Shown: piece by piece, positions 12,052 to 21,517 of the stretch | Layout of the letters: every line of letters begins with the position of its first letter | Numbering within the stretch: the first letter of the stretch is position 1 | Assembly (NCBI GenBank): GCA_001414345.1 | Contig: LLCB01000466.1 | Span: 1 to 32,657, forward strand | Length of the DNA: 32,657 nucleotides | Origin: Hymenoscyphus infarciens | Lineage: Eukaryota > Ascomycota > Leotiomycetes > Helotiales > Helotiaceae | Reading direction: 5' to 3' | Translations under genes and position numbers: made by a program | The notes under the pieces: model-generated | Database searches by the model: none | Told to the model about the DNA's origin: nothing | The model's input: only the letters and a program-made list of their open reading frames with translations

Positions 12052-12936
12052 ATGGTCTTTATTGACCAACGCAGGGTTGAAGGGGGGCTTGAACTGGCAG
12101 ATGGTGCGCATCTTAAGGTGCCCATCTACAATGCCCTGGAAGTTGTTCCGGTTGCTTCAGAATTTTATCCAGTCGCCAACGCGAACACCAAGATTGAAAC
12201 ACCAGCAAATTTCTCTACGTCACGTATCAGTCTAGAAACCGGAAGCCAGAAGTCCCAATCATCTCCACTACGAGAGTCTACCCTAATACGACGAAAACGC
12301 CGTCTTTGGATTTGCTGCGGTATTATTCTCTTGAGTGCTATCTGCATTACGGTGGGGGTACTAGTTGCGAGGGCATTGCAAGGGAAAGGTGGAAGTGATA
12401 CTTCTGATAGGTATAACCCCTTGCCCTGTGTATCGATTTTTATGAGGACATGCTAACATTATTTCTGAAGATCAGTGTCTTCATCAAAAACTTACGCAGC
12501 ATCCGATATACAAACTACACCCCCCACCTTCTCAAATACAATATTTACTCCAGGCACAGCAACCAAGGTCCCAGTCTCTATCATCATAACAACTTTACCA
12601 GCAATCACGAACCTTCCAGCTCCTACAACCCGGCAGACTTTCGCGTCTCTCTCATCCTCCAGTACGACGAGCAGTAATACTTTTACAAGCTCTATTTCCT
12701 CGGCATCGGGGACAAATTCTTGCCAGAACCCGCCCATAATTAAGTGCAGTGATTCAGTTTGCGAAGGAATCAATGCCCAATCGCGAATTGGAGGCTTTTG
12801 TACTGCAGGAGTCTACAGCGGCTGTCCTTGTGTCAGTGTCTGTGGGGGCCAACCTGGACCTTGCAGTCTTAACAATTGTTCTGGCGTGAACAACATCTGT
12901 GCAGGTGGCATCTACCGGGGATGCAACTGTTCTTGA
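12052..12936 (+). CDS. Type II membrane-anchored, Ser/Thr-stalked cysteine-rich protein
   Basis: Exons 12,052-12,410 and 12,471-12,936 join across a 60-nt intron (GTATAA donor, GCTAAC branch point, AG at 12,470) to give 274 residues. Residues 1-79 are soluble and include a YNALEVVP stretch resembling the N-termini of fungal membrane-anchored surface proteins. RRKRR at 80-84 precedes a transmembrane helix at about 86-106, so the C-terminus should face outward. Residues 121-203 are a Ser/Thr-rich stalk, probably O-glycosylated. Residues 204-274 hold 12 cysteines in two repeats ending G-x-C-x2-G-x-Y-x-G-C-x-C. Function is unknown to me. It lies between two MITEs near the AT-rich boundary. ATG 12,052 is the first start in the exon frame; the alternative acceptor at 12,474 breaks the frame. 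Confidence 0.75.
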
Positions 12937-13039
12937 ACCAATCTATGATGTCGATCAACTGCATTATATCTACGAGGTTTGAAAACAGAATTTCTTGTAT
13001 GGTGGGAGATCAACTGGACCAAGAGACCTCGGGCAGATA

Positions 13040-13282
13040 ATTGTCGGATCTACCAACCCACCCGTCCACCTACTACTATCTTACGCACGGGAGGTCAGTT
13101 TTTTTAATTAGTCTTACTTTTTAATTAGTCCTAGTTGAAATAGGTACAAAAAACGTTAGTGTATAGAAATCCGAAACCTAAAAACTCGAGTAATAATATA
13201 TTTTATATCTAAATCTTAGCAGGACTAATTGAAAAAAACGAGCCTCCCATGGGTGGATTGGTGGGTTGGTGGATCCGACGAT
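13040..13282. mobile_element. MITE-like inverted-repeat element 2 (243 bp)
   Basis: The left end ATTGTCGGATCT plus ACCAACCCACC and the right end GGATCCGACGAT match element 1. TA flanks both ends (13,038-13,039 and 13,283-13,284). The inner arms pair GTTTTTTTAATTAGTC on the left with GACTAATTGAAAAAAAC (inexactly) on the right. The interior is AT-richer than that of element 1 and has probably lost C by mutation. No protein is encoded. Confidence 0.78.
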
Positions 13283-13648
13283 TATATACAAGGAAGCTGA
13301 AGCTTGAGACTTCATAGGATGGAAATGCCCGTGTATCAGGTTGTCAATATTTGGCCAATGGAGAATCTGACTGATCTCCTTGTGCAACCTTGCTGATAAA
13401 GCAACTGCAAAAAGATCTCACTACCAACGGTGCCGTTCGCGCATCACCCCATAAGGTGAAGTGAATACCTACTTTGGCATTGAATAGAAGAATGGTGGGC
13501 AATTGGTTGGGCCGCATGCCGGGGGAGGAGTATATATACCGGAATCCCGTTCTTTTTCGACAGTCTCTGCTTACCAGGTGCTACAACACCGAAAGAAGCA
13601 CTTCAAATCAATTCCATCATCTGATTCTCTCCACAAACTACACTCATC
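13283..13648 (+). promoter_or_regulatory. Promoter region of the NmrA-like gene with a TATA box
   Basis: TATATATA at about 13,531-13,538 lies roughly 110 bp before the ATG at 13,649. The stretch between it and the start is C/T- and A-rich (CAATTCCATCATCTGATTC and similar), typical of fungal 5' leaders. The rest, from the MITE end, shows no gene. Confidence 0.5.
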
Positions 13649-14566
13649 ATGGCGCCAATATTTGTCATTACGGCAGCAACAGGTGCTCAAGGTTCAAGCA
13701 CAGCACGAGCACTTATTTCTGGAGGAGCGACAGTTCGTGCACTTGTCCGCGATGTGAACGCACCTGCCTCAAAGGCCCTTCAAGCTCTCGGAGCTATTCT
13801 TTTCGAAGGTGATTTCGATTCACTCGACACTATCAAAACCGCCCTCGATGGTGCTACAGGTCTATTCTTCAACCCCTTCCCTCTGCCAACTATAGTCGAA
13901 CAAGGAAACTCCATCATCGCTCTCGCACAAGCGACCCCGACAATCAAAACAGTCGTCCTCAGCACCGTCTTCTACTGCGGTTCCCCCGAGATCTGGGACT
14001 ACCATCCAAAAGACTCGGGTATCTATCAATACTACGCTGGCAAGTTTGAAGTCGAAAAAGCACTCAAGGCAGCTGGATTCGAAAACTACACCATCCTACG
14101 CCCCGCTTGGATTATGCACAACTATATCCTCCCACACTCATCTCATCATTTTCCAGAACTAAGCGAGAAAGCTGAGTTGGCGCACCTTTATCCACCAGAG
14201 ACGAGAATGAGCCACTTGGATCCTCAAGATATCGGGAAATTTGCGTCTGCGGCTTTCCTTGAACCAGCACGATTCAGAGGGGAGGAGATTGAGATGGGTT
14301 ATGAGAATTTGACTATTGAAGAGGTGAGGGCGACTTTAAGTAAGGTTTTGGGTTTTGAGGTTACGGAGAGGAGAAGAGGCGCGGAAGAGGAGGCTGCTAT
14401 GGAGGAGGTTGCTGCGACACAGTCGTTTCAGAGATTGGCGATCAAGAAGCCACTTGTGATCGATGGGAAGGGACTGGAGAAGAAGTATGGCATTAAGATG
14501 ACTAGTTTTGAAGGGTATTGCTTGAGAGAGAAGGAAGCTTTGGCAAACAGTATACACAAAGCGTGA
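13649..14566 (+). CDS. NmrA-like NAD(P)-binding Rossmann-fold protein
   Basis: An intronless 305-residue protein. The N-terminus FVITAATGAQGSSTARAL is a Rossmann beta-alpha-beta unit with G12-x2-G15 and is the GATGxQG form seen in NmrA-like and isoflavone-reductase-like proteins. An acidic turn follows at about D52-D60 (EGDFDSLD). The YYAGKFEVEKAL block (Y129, K132) and TILRPAWIMHNY (148-159) match the substrate-pocket segments of NmrA/HSCARG-type members. Full length is about 300 residues, as expected. Such proteins either sense NADPH/NADP or act as reductases. The absence of a clear YxxxK triad makes sensing or an atypical reductase both possible. It is not distinguishable here from the many paralogues of the nitrogen regulator NmrA. 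ATG context is ATCATGGC. Confidence 0.88.
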   Translation: MAPIFVITAATGAQGSSTARALISGGATVRALVRDVNAPASKALQALGAILFEGDFDSLDTIKTALDGATGLFFNPFPLPTIVEQGNSIIALAQATPTIKTVVLSTVFYCGSPEIWDYHPKDSGIYQYYAGKFEVEKALKAAGFENYTILRPAWIMHNYILPHSSHHFPELSEKAELAHLYPPETRMSHLDPQDIGKFASAAFLEPARFRGEEIEMGYENLTIEEVRATLSKVLGFEVTERRRGAEEEAAMEEVAATQSFQRLAIKKPLVIDGKGLEKKYGIKMTSFEGYCLREKEALANSIHKA

Positions 14567-14822
14567 TAAAGTGGGGTTGGAGGGATTAGTTCTAATTGTC
14601 GTTGAGGCAATGTTTTGAACTTTTCGGAAAAATACCTTGTCGAGGATGACTGAGGGGTGCGATCGCGTACCTGCTCTGCCTTAGAGAGGACATTAGTCAG
14701 TCAAGAAATCAATGGAATTCAAGGAGACATCATTTCTATTCAATTGAGAGTTCAGAGTACTTAAACCTAAGCAGACTTATATTAGTGCGAGGATTGGTCG
14801 GGAATACGAGGTTCCTTTTTGA
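14567..14822. other. Intergenic, NmrA-like gene 3' side
   Basis: No gene or RNA is recognisable between the NmrA-like stop and the repeated-motif block that starts at 14,823. Confidence 0.6.
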
Positions 14823-14986
14823 GTAAGCTGCAGCTCACTCGTGGCTTACTGGTATTTAATAGCTTACTTGCAGATGTTTAGCTTACTCGCTAGGTTTCAT
14901 CCAACATTCCAGTTTACTGGTTTCTTAGTAGCTTACGGCGGTCCTTGCAACTCATTCAGCAGCTTACACGCCTGTTGACAGCTTAC
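14823..14986. promoter_or_regulatory. Cluster of AGCTTAC motifs upstream of RIB7
   Basis: AGCTTAC occurs exactly at 14,861, 14,880, 14,930, 14,961 and 14,980, and in reverse (GTAAGCT) at 14,823. Near-matches are GGCTTAC at 14,842 and AGTTTAC at 14,911. Three of the copies (counting near-matches) extend to ACTCG or ACTGG. Spacing is irregular (about 19-50 bp), which suits a cluster of binding sites better than a tandem satellite. It lies about 215-380 bp before the RIB7 start. No transcription factor is known to me for this motif. Confidence 0.6.
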
Positions 14987-15199
14987 TCGCGGATCCCGAA
15001 TTGCTTTAGTGGGGTAATATTGATGGGTGCACCTAGTAAAAAGCAGCGTTCTTGGCTTCAACCACCGCAACTATAACGACCATACTGGACTACTCATCTA
15101 ATCACTTTCGTCGTCGTGAAATTTCAACCAAAAGGTGAACTGAAAAAGGGTTCCCTACCATCTACCAACCTCCCAGTCTCCTTACAGCTCTAGCAAAAA

Positions 15200-16030
15200 A
15201 TGGCGCCCGCAAATACCCTCCACTTCCCACCAGAACACCACTCATTTCTCGAGCCTCACCTTCCCCCAGTCACCACCCAAACACCATCACACCCCCAAAA
15301 AATATTCACAACACTAACCTACGCCACCTCCCTCGATGCGCAACTCGCCCTCTCACCCGGCGCACAAACCATCCTCTCCGGACCGCAATCAAAAGCCATG
15401 ACGCATTATCTCCGCTCGCGCCACGATGCGATTTTGATCGGTGTGGGAACGGCTGTTGCTGATAACCCCGGTTTGAATTGTCGCATTAAGGGGGTAGGTG
15501 GTTATGGGGGGGAGGGGTTGGAGGGACAGCCTAGACCGGTTGTTGTTGATCCTGATGCGAGGTGGGGGTTTAGTTCTGAGAGCAAGATTTTTCAACTTGT
15601 GAAGGAGGGGAGGGGGAGGGCGCCTTGGATTGTTGTTAGGAGGGGCGGTGTGGATGGTGGGAAGAGGGAAGTGCTTGAGAAACTGGGTGGGAAATTTATT
15701 GAAGTTGAGTCTAAAACTATGGAGAGTGGGAAGCGGAGGTTGGAGTGGAAAGATATCTTGGAGGCGTTGAGGGATGAGGGAATGAGGAGTGTCATGATTG
15801 AAGGAGGAGGAAGGGTGATTAACGATTTACTTTTACCTTCTAATGTCCCGCTTGTGGATTCTGTTATTATTACTATTGCACCGACTTGGCTGGGCATTGG
15901 AGGGGTAGTTGTTTCTCCAGAGAGAAGGCACGACGCGGCTGGTATACCGATGACTGCTGCTCGTCTTCAAGGTGCTAGGTGGTATCCTTTAGGGGAAGAC
16001 GTAGTTCTTTGCGGGAAATTAATAGCATGA
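15200..16030 (+). CDS. RIB7: 2,5-diamino-6-ribosylamino-4(3H)-pyrimidinone 5'-phosphate reductase (riboflavin biosynthesis)
   Basis: An intronless 276-residue protein of the RibD C-terminal reductase family. It should reduce the ribosylamino side chain of the diaminopyrimidinone phosphate with NADPH, the second fungal step from GTP to riboflavin. Seen in sequence: FTTLTYATSLDAQLA (36-50, family SLDGxIA), the substrate-binding block YLRSRHDAILIGVGTAVADNPGLNCR (split here as YLRSRHDAILIG and VGTAVADNPGLNCR, 70-95), QPRPVVVD, and MIEGGGRVINDLL (199-211) followed by APTWLGIGG. Length agrees with yeast Rib7-type enzymes. The start has a strong context (CAAAAAATGGCG). The first third uses C-ending codons, while the rest is strikingly G-rich on the coding strand. 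Upstream lies the AGCTTAC cluster. Confidence 0.93.
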   Translation: MAPANTLHFPPEHHSFLEPHLPPVTTQTPSHPQKIFTTLTYATSLDAQLALSPGAQTILSGPQSKAMTHYLRSRHDAILIGVGTAVADNPGLNCRIKGVGGYGGEGLEGQPRPVVVDPDARWGFSSESKIFQLVKEGRGRAPWIVVRRGGVDGGKREVLEKLGGKFIEVESKTMESGKRRLEWKDILEALRDEGMRSVMIEGGGRVINDLLLPSNVPLVDSVIITIAPTWLGIGGVVVSPERRHDAAGIPMTAARLQGARWYPLGEDVVLCGKLIA

Positions 16031-16701
16031 GACGGATTCAATCTTATTAATAGATCCATCTTTATGAACTGAAATTCCCCTTTGAGAACACGTAATAGTT
16101 CTACAAGATTTTCTTTTGGGTTCTCTATTCAAGTCATAATATTTTTTCATTTCTAGATAATACCACCGTTTGCCTTCTTACGACATTTTTCTCCTGTCAT
16201 TTTCCTTTTGAAGCCAAAGTATCGATCTTCACCTAAGCGAGAGAGGAGTTTTCAAATATGTTTAAAAGTACTTTGTGTTTGTAGCTTCACCTTTCAAGCT
16301 TCACTTATACTAAGATTATGTCATGCTAGAGTTAAATTACACTACTTCTCTGAGTTCTAAGAAAGTGATTTGAAACTATATATAGGTATATATTTAAGCT
16401 TCTAAAGTATAAAAGACAAGAGTTTATTATAGCTATTAACTATTGTATTTGAAAAGAGTGCTTGAACTATTCAACTTCCAGAGCTCAGCTTCAAGACCAC
16501 GAAATGTTATGTATTATTTCATTGATTTTCAAATTTTCTATTTAATTCTCCCCCTACGAGAGTAAATTACATATGCCTCTAAACCAAATCCCAATTCTCT
16601 GAAAATCCATATTGCTCACACCATCTAATGTCTTTTTTACCTTCATCAATTTCCACTTCTCTCTCTCCTTGACACCCTCTTCCTTCAACCTGTTATATCT
16701 C
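16031..16701. other. Intergenic between convergent RIB7 and hydrolase genes
   Basis: About 670 bp containing the two 3' UTRs. An AT-rich patch with TATATATAGG lies near 16,376-16,400. No open frame with protein-like features and no RNA gene is visible on either strand. Confidence 0.6.
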
Positions 16702-17746
16702 TTAAGATCCCAAGATTTGTGCTTCACCCGGAACGATGGTACCGTTGAGGATAGAATTTCCATGAGCACGAGCAACCAATCCGTACGGAATCAAGTATCT
16801 ATTCAACATTAGCATACAGCCTCCAGGTTAAGATATGAGTAGAGAAATATACCTATCCAAAAATGGAAGAACCTCAGCAGAACCGGGGGTGTTTCTCCAA
16901 TCTCTCATAAGATCCATAGCAATACCGAACATGCCCATAAGATGGACACCAGCACCTTCCATTCTTCGATTAGCATCGGCGGCGAGCTTATCGTTGAATG
17001 TTCCAGAGGCGTCGGTGTTGGCGAAAACCTCGTAACCTTCTTCGATGAGGGAAAGTGCGAGGAACGATGTACCTGTAATTATTAGCTTTTTGAGAAGGAA
17101 GGAGGGGAGGGCTTGGCTGGGGGTTACGTACAAACTTCGGTGGTGATACCGGCGATGATCATTTGTTTCTTTCCGGTGGCTTTGACTGCTGCTTTGAACT
17201 CTGGATTGTCCCATGCGTCGACCTCACCGTTTCTCTTGATGAATGGGGCGTTTGGGTGCATCTATCCATATTAGTGAGAAGTTCGGCTTTGGAGTCATGG
17301 ATCTTTTCTTACATCGATGATCTCCTGCGGAAGGTGTCCGTTGGGTCCTAGATTATTTTTTGTAAGCGAATGTTGATATTGTTCTGTCGAATAAACTCAC
17401 CAGTCTCGGCAGAAGTGGTCAAGATGGTTGGGAGGTTAAAGAGGTTTCCAAGTGCGGCGTGGGCAAGGATGTTTTGTCTGAATGCTGCTGGCTCGACATC
17501 GCGGACGATTTGAGCAAGACCAATTTGGTGGTCTACGACGAGGACAGCCTGGTGAAAGTGGATTAGAAAAAGATATGCAGTATATTCTTTTTGCTGACTT
17601 ACGGCATCAGTCTTGTTGAGGCGGACAAATTTGAAACCTGGTTATGATAGTAAGCAAATGTTCTAACAGAAGTTTGAAAAAAGTGCCAGACCCTGAGCAA
17701 CAGTGACACCAGCAAAGGCGACAGCAGAAATGAATTGAGATCTCAT
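16702..17746 (-). CDS. Isochorismatase-fold cysteine hydrolase (YcaC-like), possibly secreted
   Basis: Seven exons (17,746-17,692; 17,637-17,603; 17,548-17,401; 17,347-17,313; 17,261-17,132; 17,072-16,853; 16,798-16,702) splice to 720 nt, 239 residues. Introns are 51-59 nt. The catalytic triad of the family is visible: D36 in VLVVDHQ, K100 in APFIKRNGE and C135 in GITTEVCTS, with spacing matching bacterial YcaC. NxWxNPEF-like and cis-peptide (AGITTE) segments fit the fold. Residues 1-18 (MRSQFISAVAFAGVTVAQ) look like a cleavable signal peptide, unusual for the family. The substrate is unknown. Two exons are exactly 35 nt, and the first donor is GTCTGG, a weak site. Its 5' side has a C/T-rich promoter tract. 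Confidence 0.9.
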
Positions 17747-19120
17747 TTTGAAAAAGCTTGAACTTTGAAATTGAACGAGGAGGTTTGAGCAAGAGGATTT
17801 AAGAAGATGATGAGTTCGGATGAGAGAAGAAGCTGAGGACTTGAGGATGAAGAAGAAAAAGAAGAAAAAGTGTAATGCAGAGGAGAAGCCTCACCTTTAT
17901 ATTTCGAGTTCCAAGCCAGATCAACAAACTATTGCCCCTTCTACAAAGGTCAATCTCCGCTCGGTTGGCACTCGAGAACACATGGTCAAGAAACTACAAG
18001 GTAGTAAGCAAGAGGTGCATACTTGGATCTCGGGTTGCCTCTCGCATCCTTTACATTTGATACAGAAAGCCCGCGAAAAGAGGACTTGGCACGAAGATCA
18101 TTTAACAATCTCCTTGTAGGGTGAGGTTAACCTGAGGAAACACGGGTATGAAAATCTAGTACATCTACAATAGACGAGCTTGGGCGAATATTTGACAGGG
18201 TCTCTAAGACCCCGCATATACAGGAAATAAATCCCACGAGAGTTATATAAGTACTAAGAAAGAATAGAAGAGATGAAATTCTACTCATAGAAAGACTTCT
18301 CAAAACTAGAATCTCACCATGTATGAGAAGTTTATGCGTATAAGTGATGGCTTAGAACTCTGGTTCATTAAGTCAGAAGAATTTCTGAGTGCAAAGTTCT
18401 ATTAGTGCACGGAATTTTTAAAGTTGAGGCTCGACAATAAACGACTTTCATGCAGGAGGTGTGGGTACTTGCCCCCTGCCCGTCACTCGCGGTCTCGATC
18501 CAGGCCCAAGCCAACGGCGCCACCATGTGGATTTGACGCCTTTCAAGTAATAAAGCATAAGCAGAAAAACAATCAAGTCATCGAAATTTCCAAGGGGAAA
18601 GTGAGACTAGTCATCGCTACCCCACAAGAGGTGCACAAGAAGACCATGCGGGTTGATGAGTAACCCCGGGACTTGCTTGGCTATATGTACAATGCCGGGG
18701 CGGAAAGGCATAGTCAGCCATCTTTCCGAAAAACAATACTGGGGGTAAAGATGGGATGTGACACCGGGATAATGACCTTGTGTTTTCTGGCTTTCTTCAT
18801 TTTCTAGATTAGGTTAGAAGGTGTTTTCTTCAACTTTCGTGGTTCATATCAACGGAAATCCGATTCTGAAAGTCGGTGTGCACGATGTTCGTGGAGAAAA
18901 GCCCGCATGGACAAGGAAATTTGTAAGATTGAGTGATTGCTATACAGTGAGATGAGTAAGCGCTTTGCATCATTTGGAATCAACAAAGTTTCTGTTACGT
19001 CAGGAGAAAAAATTATGAGGTTCTCAACGAGAACTTCTTCCAAGAAAAAAGAAATTAACCATGATCTCAAAAACAGTCGCTGAAGAAAAAAACCCCTCAA
19101 AACTCCTAGTTTGTCGAAAA
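17747..19120. other. Intergenic, with hydrolase promoter
   Basis: About 1.37 kb. Bases 17,822-17,870 are almost pure A/G (AAGAAGAAAAAGAAGAAAAA), that is C/T-rich on the coding strand of the upstream-reading hydrolase, a common fungal promoter feature. The open frames at 17,820-18,119 and 18,424-18,663 are low-complexity or Arg/Ser/Pro-rich and lack an ATG in good context. CCCCGG and CCGGGG lie at about 18,664-18,700. I see no gene. Confidence 0.6.
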
Positions 19121-20403
19121 TCATTTAACATCCGTCCCATCAACCAAACCAGGTAACTTCTCGATAAGCAGCGTCTTCTTCATATAGCTAATCAAGAAAC
19201 TAGGTAATTTCCAACCAGAGACATGGCCAGTCCCCATTTTACGGCCTACTTGGAAACCTATCATATCTGTATAGAAACAACAAATCAGCGATCATTTTCC
19301 GTAAGCCACGAGCATGCGGAGAAAACTATACATACCAACTCCCTTACTGTTATAAGGCACCGGTTGTTTCCCAGAAAGTACTAAACCGAGATTCTTCGCT
19401 AAATGGGTAGATTGCGCATCGACATGTATAAATTGGGCAGTCTGAATATCGGAAATGTCTCCGACGGCCCAGACATCCTTCACGTTTTTCACTCTCAAGT
19501 ATTCGTCGGGCGAGATGTGACCACTGGGGCTGAGAAGTGCCGGGTCGATGTAAGAGGTGTTTGGAGCCAAGCCGACCGTTGGTAGGTAGAGGTCCGTCTT
19601 CATTTTTTGTCCGTTTGTGAAGATTAATTCTTCCTGGCCATCGCTTGTTTTCGTTGAGCCTTCAATTTTTGTGTTGAGTTTTATCACTACACCTAGCCTT
19701 TCGAGCATTTTCGTTGCGGTTTTGACGACGTTGGATGGCACGATGCCTTCGAGGATTGTTGAGCCGCTGGAAATCTAGAGGTCGAAGTCAGTAAGAAAGT
19801 CTTTGATGTAATGTGATGTGCAAGGTTGTGGATCAAGTTGTTGGAAGATCCTATGCGAGAAGATAGACTTACAAGTGTGATTGTCTTCGAACTCCCATAT
19901 TCAAATGCCAACTCCCCAGCAGTCTCGACTCCCGTCACGCCCGCCCCACCAACAACAATATTACTAGCATTCGATATCAGTCTCTGATATTTTCGAATTT
20001 CCCCCTTCATAACATCCGTGCTGCCTTTAGGTTTAAAGGGAAGATCACTCTTCATACTCGATCCCGTAGCAAGGATCGCAATATCATAGTCGATTGTCTT
20101 GTTGCCACCTTCAGTAGCAATCTTGACATTCTTGGCGTCAGTGTCCAGGAGTTCTGCTGTGCCAACAACGAATTCGAATTGCGAAGAAGAGTATTGTTGA
20201 AAGCCAGCAGCGATTGACATGAACACCTTCTCTTCGGGAATTTGTCCTGCGATCATTGCTCGTGGTGAGGCAATGATCCAGTACGCGTGTGTGTTCGGCG
20301 AAACGAGAATGATTTTGATTGAGCCTTTTGGTTGTTGTTTAAGGAGCCGATGTGCGGTGCTGATCCCCGCAAAGGAACCGCCAAGGATAAGAATTGTCTT
20401 CAT
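19121..20403 (-). CDS. AIFM2/FSP1-like FAD-dependent NAD(P)H oxidoreductase
   Basis: Three exons (20,403-19,873; 19,774-19,336; 19,266-19,121) with introns of 98 nt (GTAAGT) and 69 nt (GTATGT) splice to 1,116 nt, 371 residues, close to the usual length of AIFM2-type proteins. The N-terminal FAD site is ILGGSFAGISTAHRLL (5-20). A second Rossmann unit for NAD(P)H is IVVGGAGVTGVETAGELAF (about 148-166). DVWAVGDIS near residue 285 binds the FAD ribityl chain. Family members are monotopic NAD(P)H oxidases or quinone reductases that lack an iron-sulphur centre. No mitochondrial presequence or transmembrane helix is obvious. Three CCAAT boxes lie upstream, and the hydrolase gene lies beyond its 3' end in the same orientation. 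Confidence 0.92.
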
Positions 20404-21517
20404 TGTTGTTTGAAATTGGAGTGATGGATTAGATAGAGTTTCAAGGATTGAGCTGAAAACCTTGCAAAGTTAAAAGCAAGTGGAGTGATGATGAACAGGA
20501 AGAAGCATTTTCTCGAATCCATCAGGCTTGATATATATAAATCTATCATATCCTCAAGGCAAAAAGTATTCATACTCCGTTGTTAACCCAGGGACATTAT
20601 CTTGCCGAATTAGGAAACTGTCATAAGCAACCTAATTTACTGTATTTAAAATTGCAATAGACCCTTAATTATTAAGCGACCAGCTCCGTTCCGAGACCAT
20701 AAACATTGAACAACAACCGCCACAAACAACCAATCAAATAACGAACCGCATATTAATAACGAAAATTAAGTTTTTGGTCTTTGGTGCGGAAAAGAGGCTG
20801 AGGTTTTTCATCATCACGATCCGCAGCGATCAACCAATGAAAACAAGTTCCGCGTCTAAACCTTGCTCAAAAGGCAGCAATCAAAGGTCCCCTAAAATCA
20901 TCTTAAACGAGCCTAACCTCGTGAGATTCTCCCAATACAGCGAAATATAAATTAGGTGCTTTGCTCAGAAAAGTAGGGGTAACCGCAGTCAGCAACCAAT
21001 CAAAGGCCGATCCGCAGAGAAGAACTCTAAAAGCCATGGAATCGTGTGAAACACGAGCTGATACTCGTAAGCGCAAGTTGCCGAAAGGCTAAAGTAGAAA
21101 TGAGAATTTATAAGTGAGGTTGATTCATAGGAGTTTTACGAGCCTCCTAGATCCCGATTCCGGCGAGGCCCGTTCGAGCTACAACGTATATTCATCTCCA
21201 AAATATGTAGGTGAGTACACAGCTAGAGAAGAGATAAGTCGACAGGTGCAAACTTCAAAGCTTTTAGAACAGACGAAACCCATAGCAAAATACTTTTCCT
21301 AGGATATTTCGAGGTACAAGCATAAAGTACATTCGAAAAGTTTTCAAGGTACAACAAACTAACTTACTACTGTCCAACGTACTCTCACATAAAACAAACG
21401 AATACTAATTAACAATTTCCCTTCCCTTCCCCCAACTTTCACAATCCACCCCCTGTCATCAAATCACTACAGAAGTACCCCAACCCTCACCCTCACACTG
21501 GCACTCAATTACAACTC
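20404..21517. other. Intergenic, upstream of the FAD oxidoreductase
   Basis: About 1.1 kb. TATATATA near 20,531-20,538 is about 130 bp before the oxidoreductase ATG on its strand. CCAAT boxes lie at 20,730, 20,834 and 20,996. A frame at 21,114-21,302 has no support beyond being open. Confidence 0.55.
20730..21000 (+). promoter_or_regulatory. Three CCAAT boxes
   Basis: CCAAT occurs at 20,730-20,734, 20,834-20,838 and 20,996-21,000, all in the same orientation. The contexts are AACAACCAATCAAA, TCAACCAATGAAA and CAGCAACCAATCAAAGG. A near copy CAGCAATCAAAGG lies at about 20,874. In filamentous ascomycetes such boxes bind the Hap/CCAAT complex, which works with redox and iron regulators. They are 330-600 bp upstream of the oxidoreductase start, so the link is plausible but unproven. 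Confidence 0.45.

Noticed and set aside
11837..12235. 132-codon open frame on the plus strand
   Set aside because: It begins inside the MITE right arm and overlaps the cysteine-rich gene in another frame. Its sequence is Trp/Phe-rich translation of the inverted repeat.
17820..18119. 99-codon plus-strand open frame
   Set aside because: Its start is a run of Lys codons from the purine-rich promoter tract of the minus-strand hydrolase, with no domain.
18481..18520. GGTCTCGATCC resembling a tRNA B box
   Set aside because: No A box at the right distance and no foldable acceptor or anticodon stem.
18424..18663. Arg/Ser/Pro-rich open frame with a CxxC pair
   Set aside because: It has no ATG start in context and no recognisable zinc-binding fold, and is probably chance in GC-richer intergenic DNA.
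18849..19124. 91-codon minus-strand frame beside the oxidoreductase 3' end
   Set aside because: It overlaps the oxidoreductase stop region and is a low-complexity Leu/Phe-rich translation.
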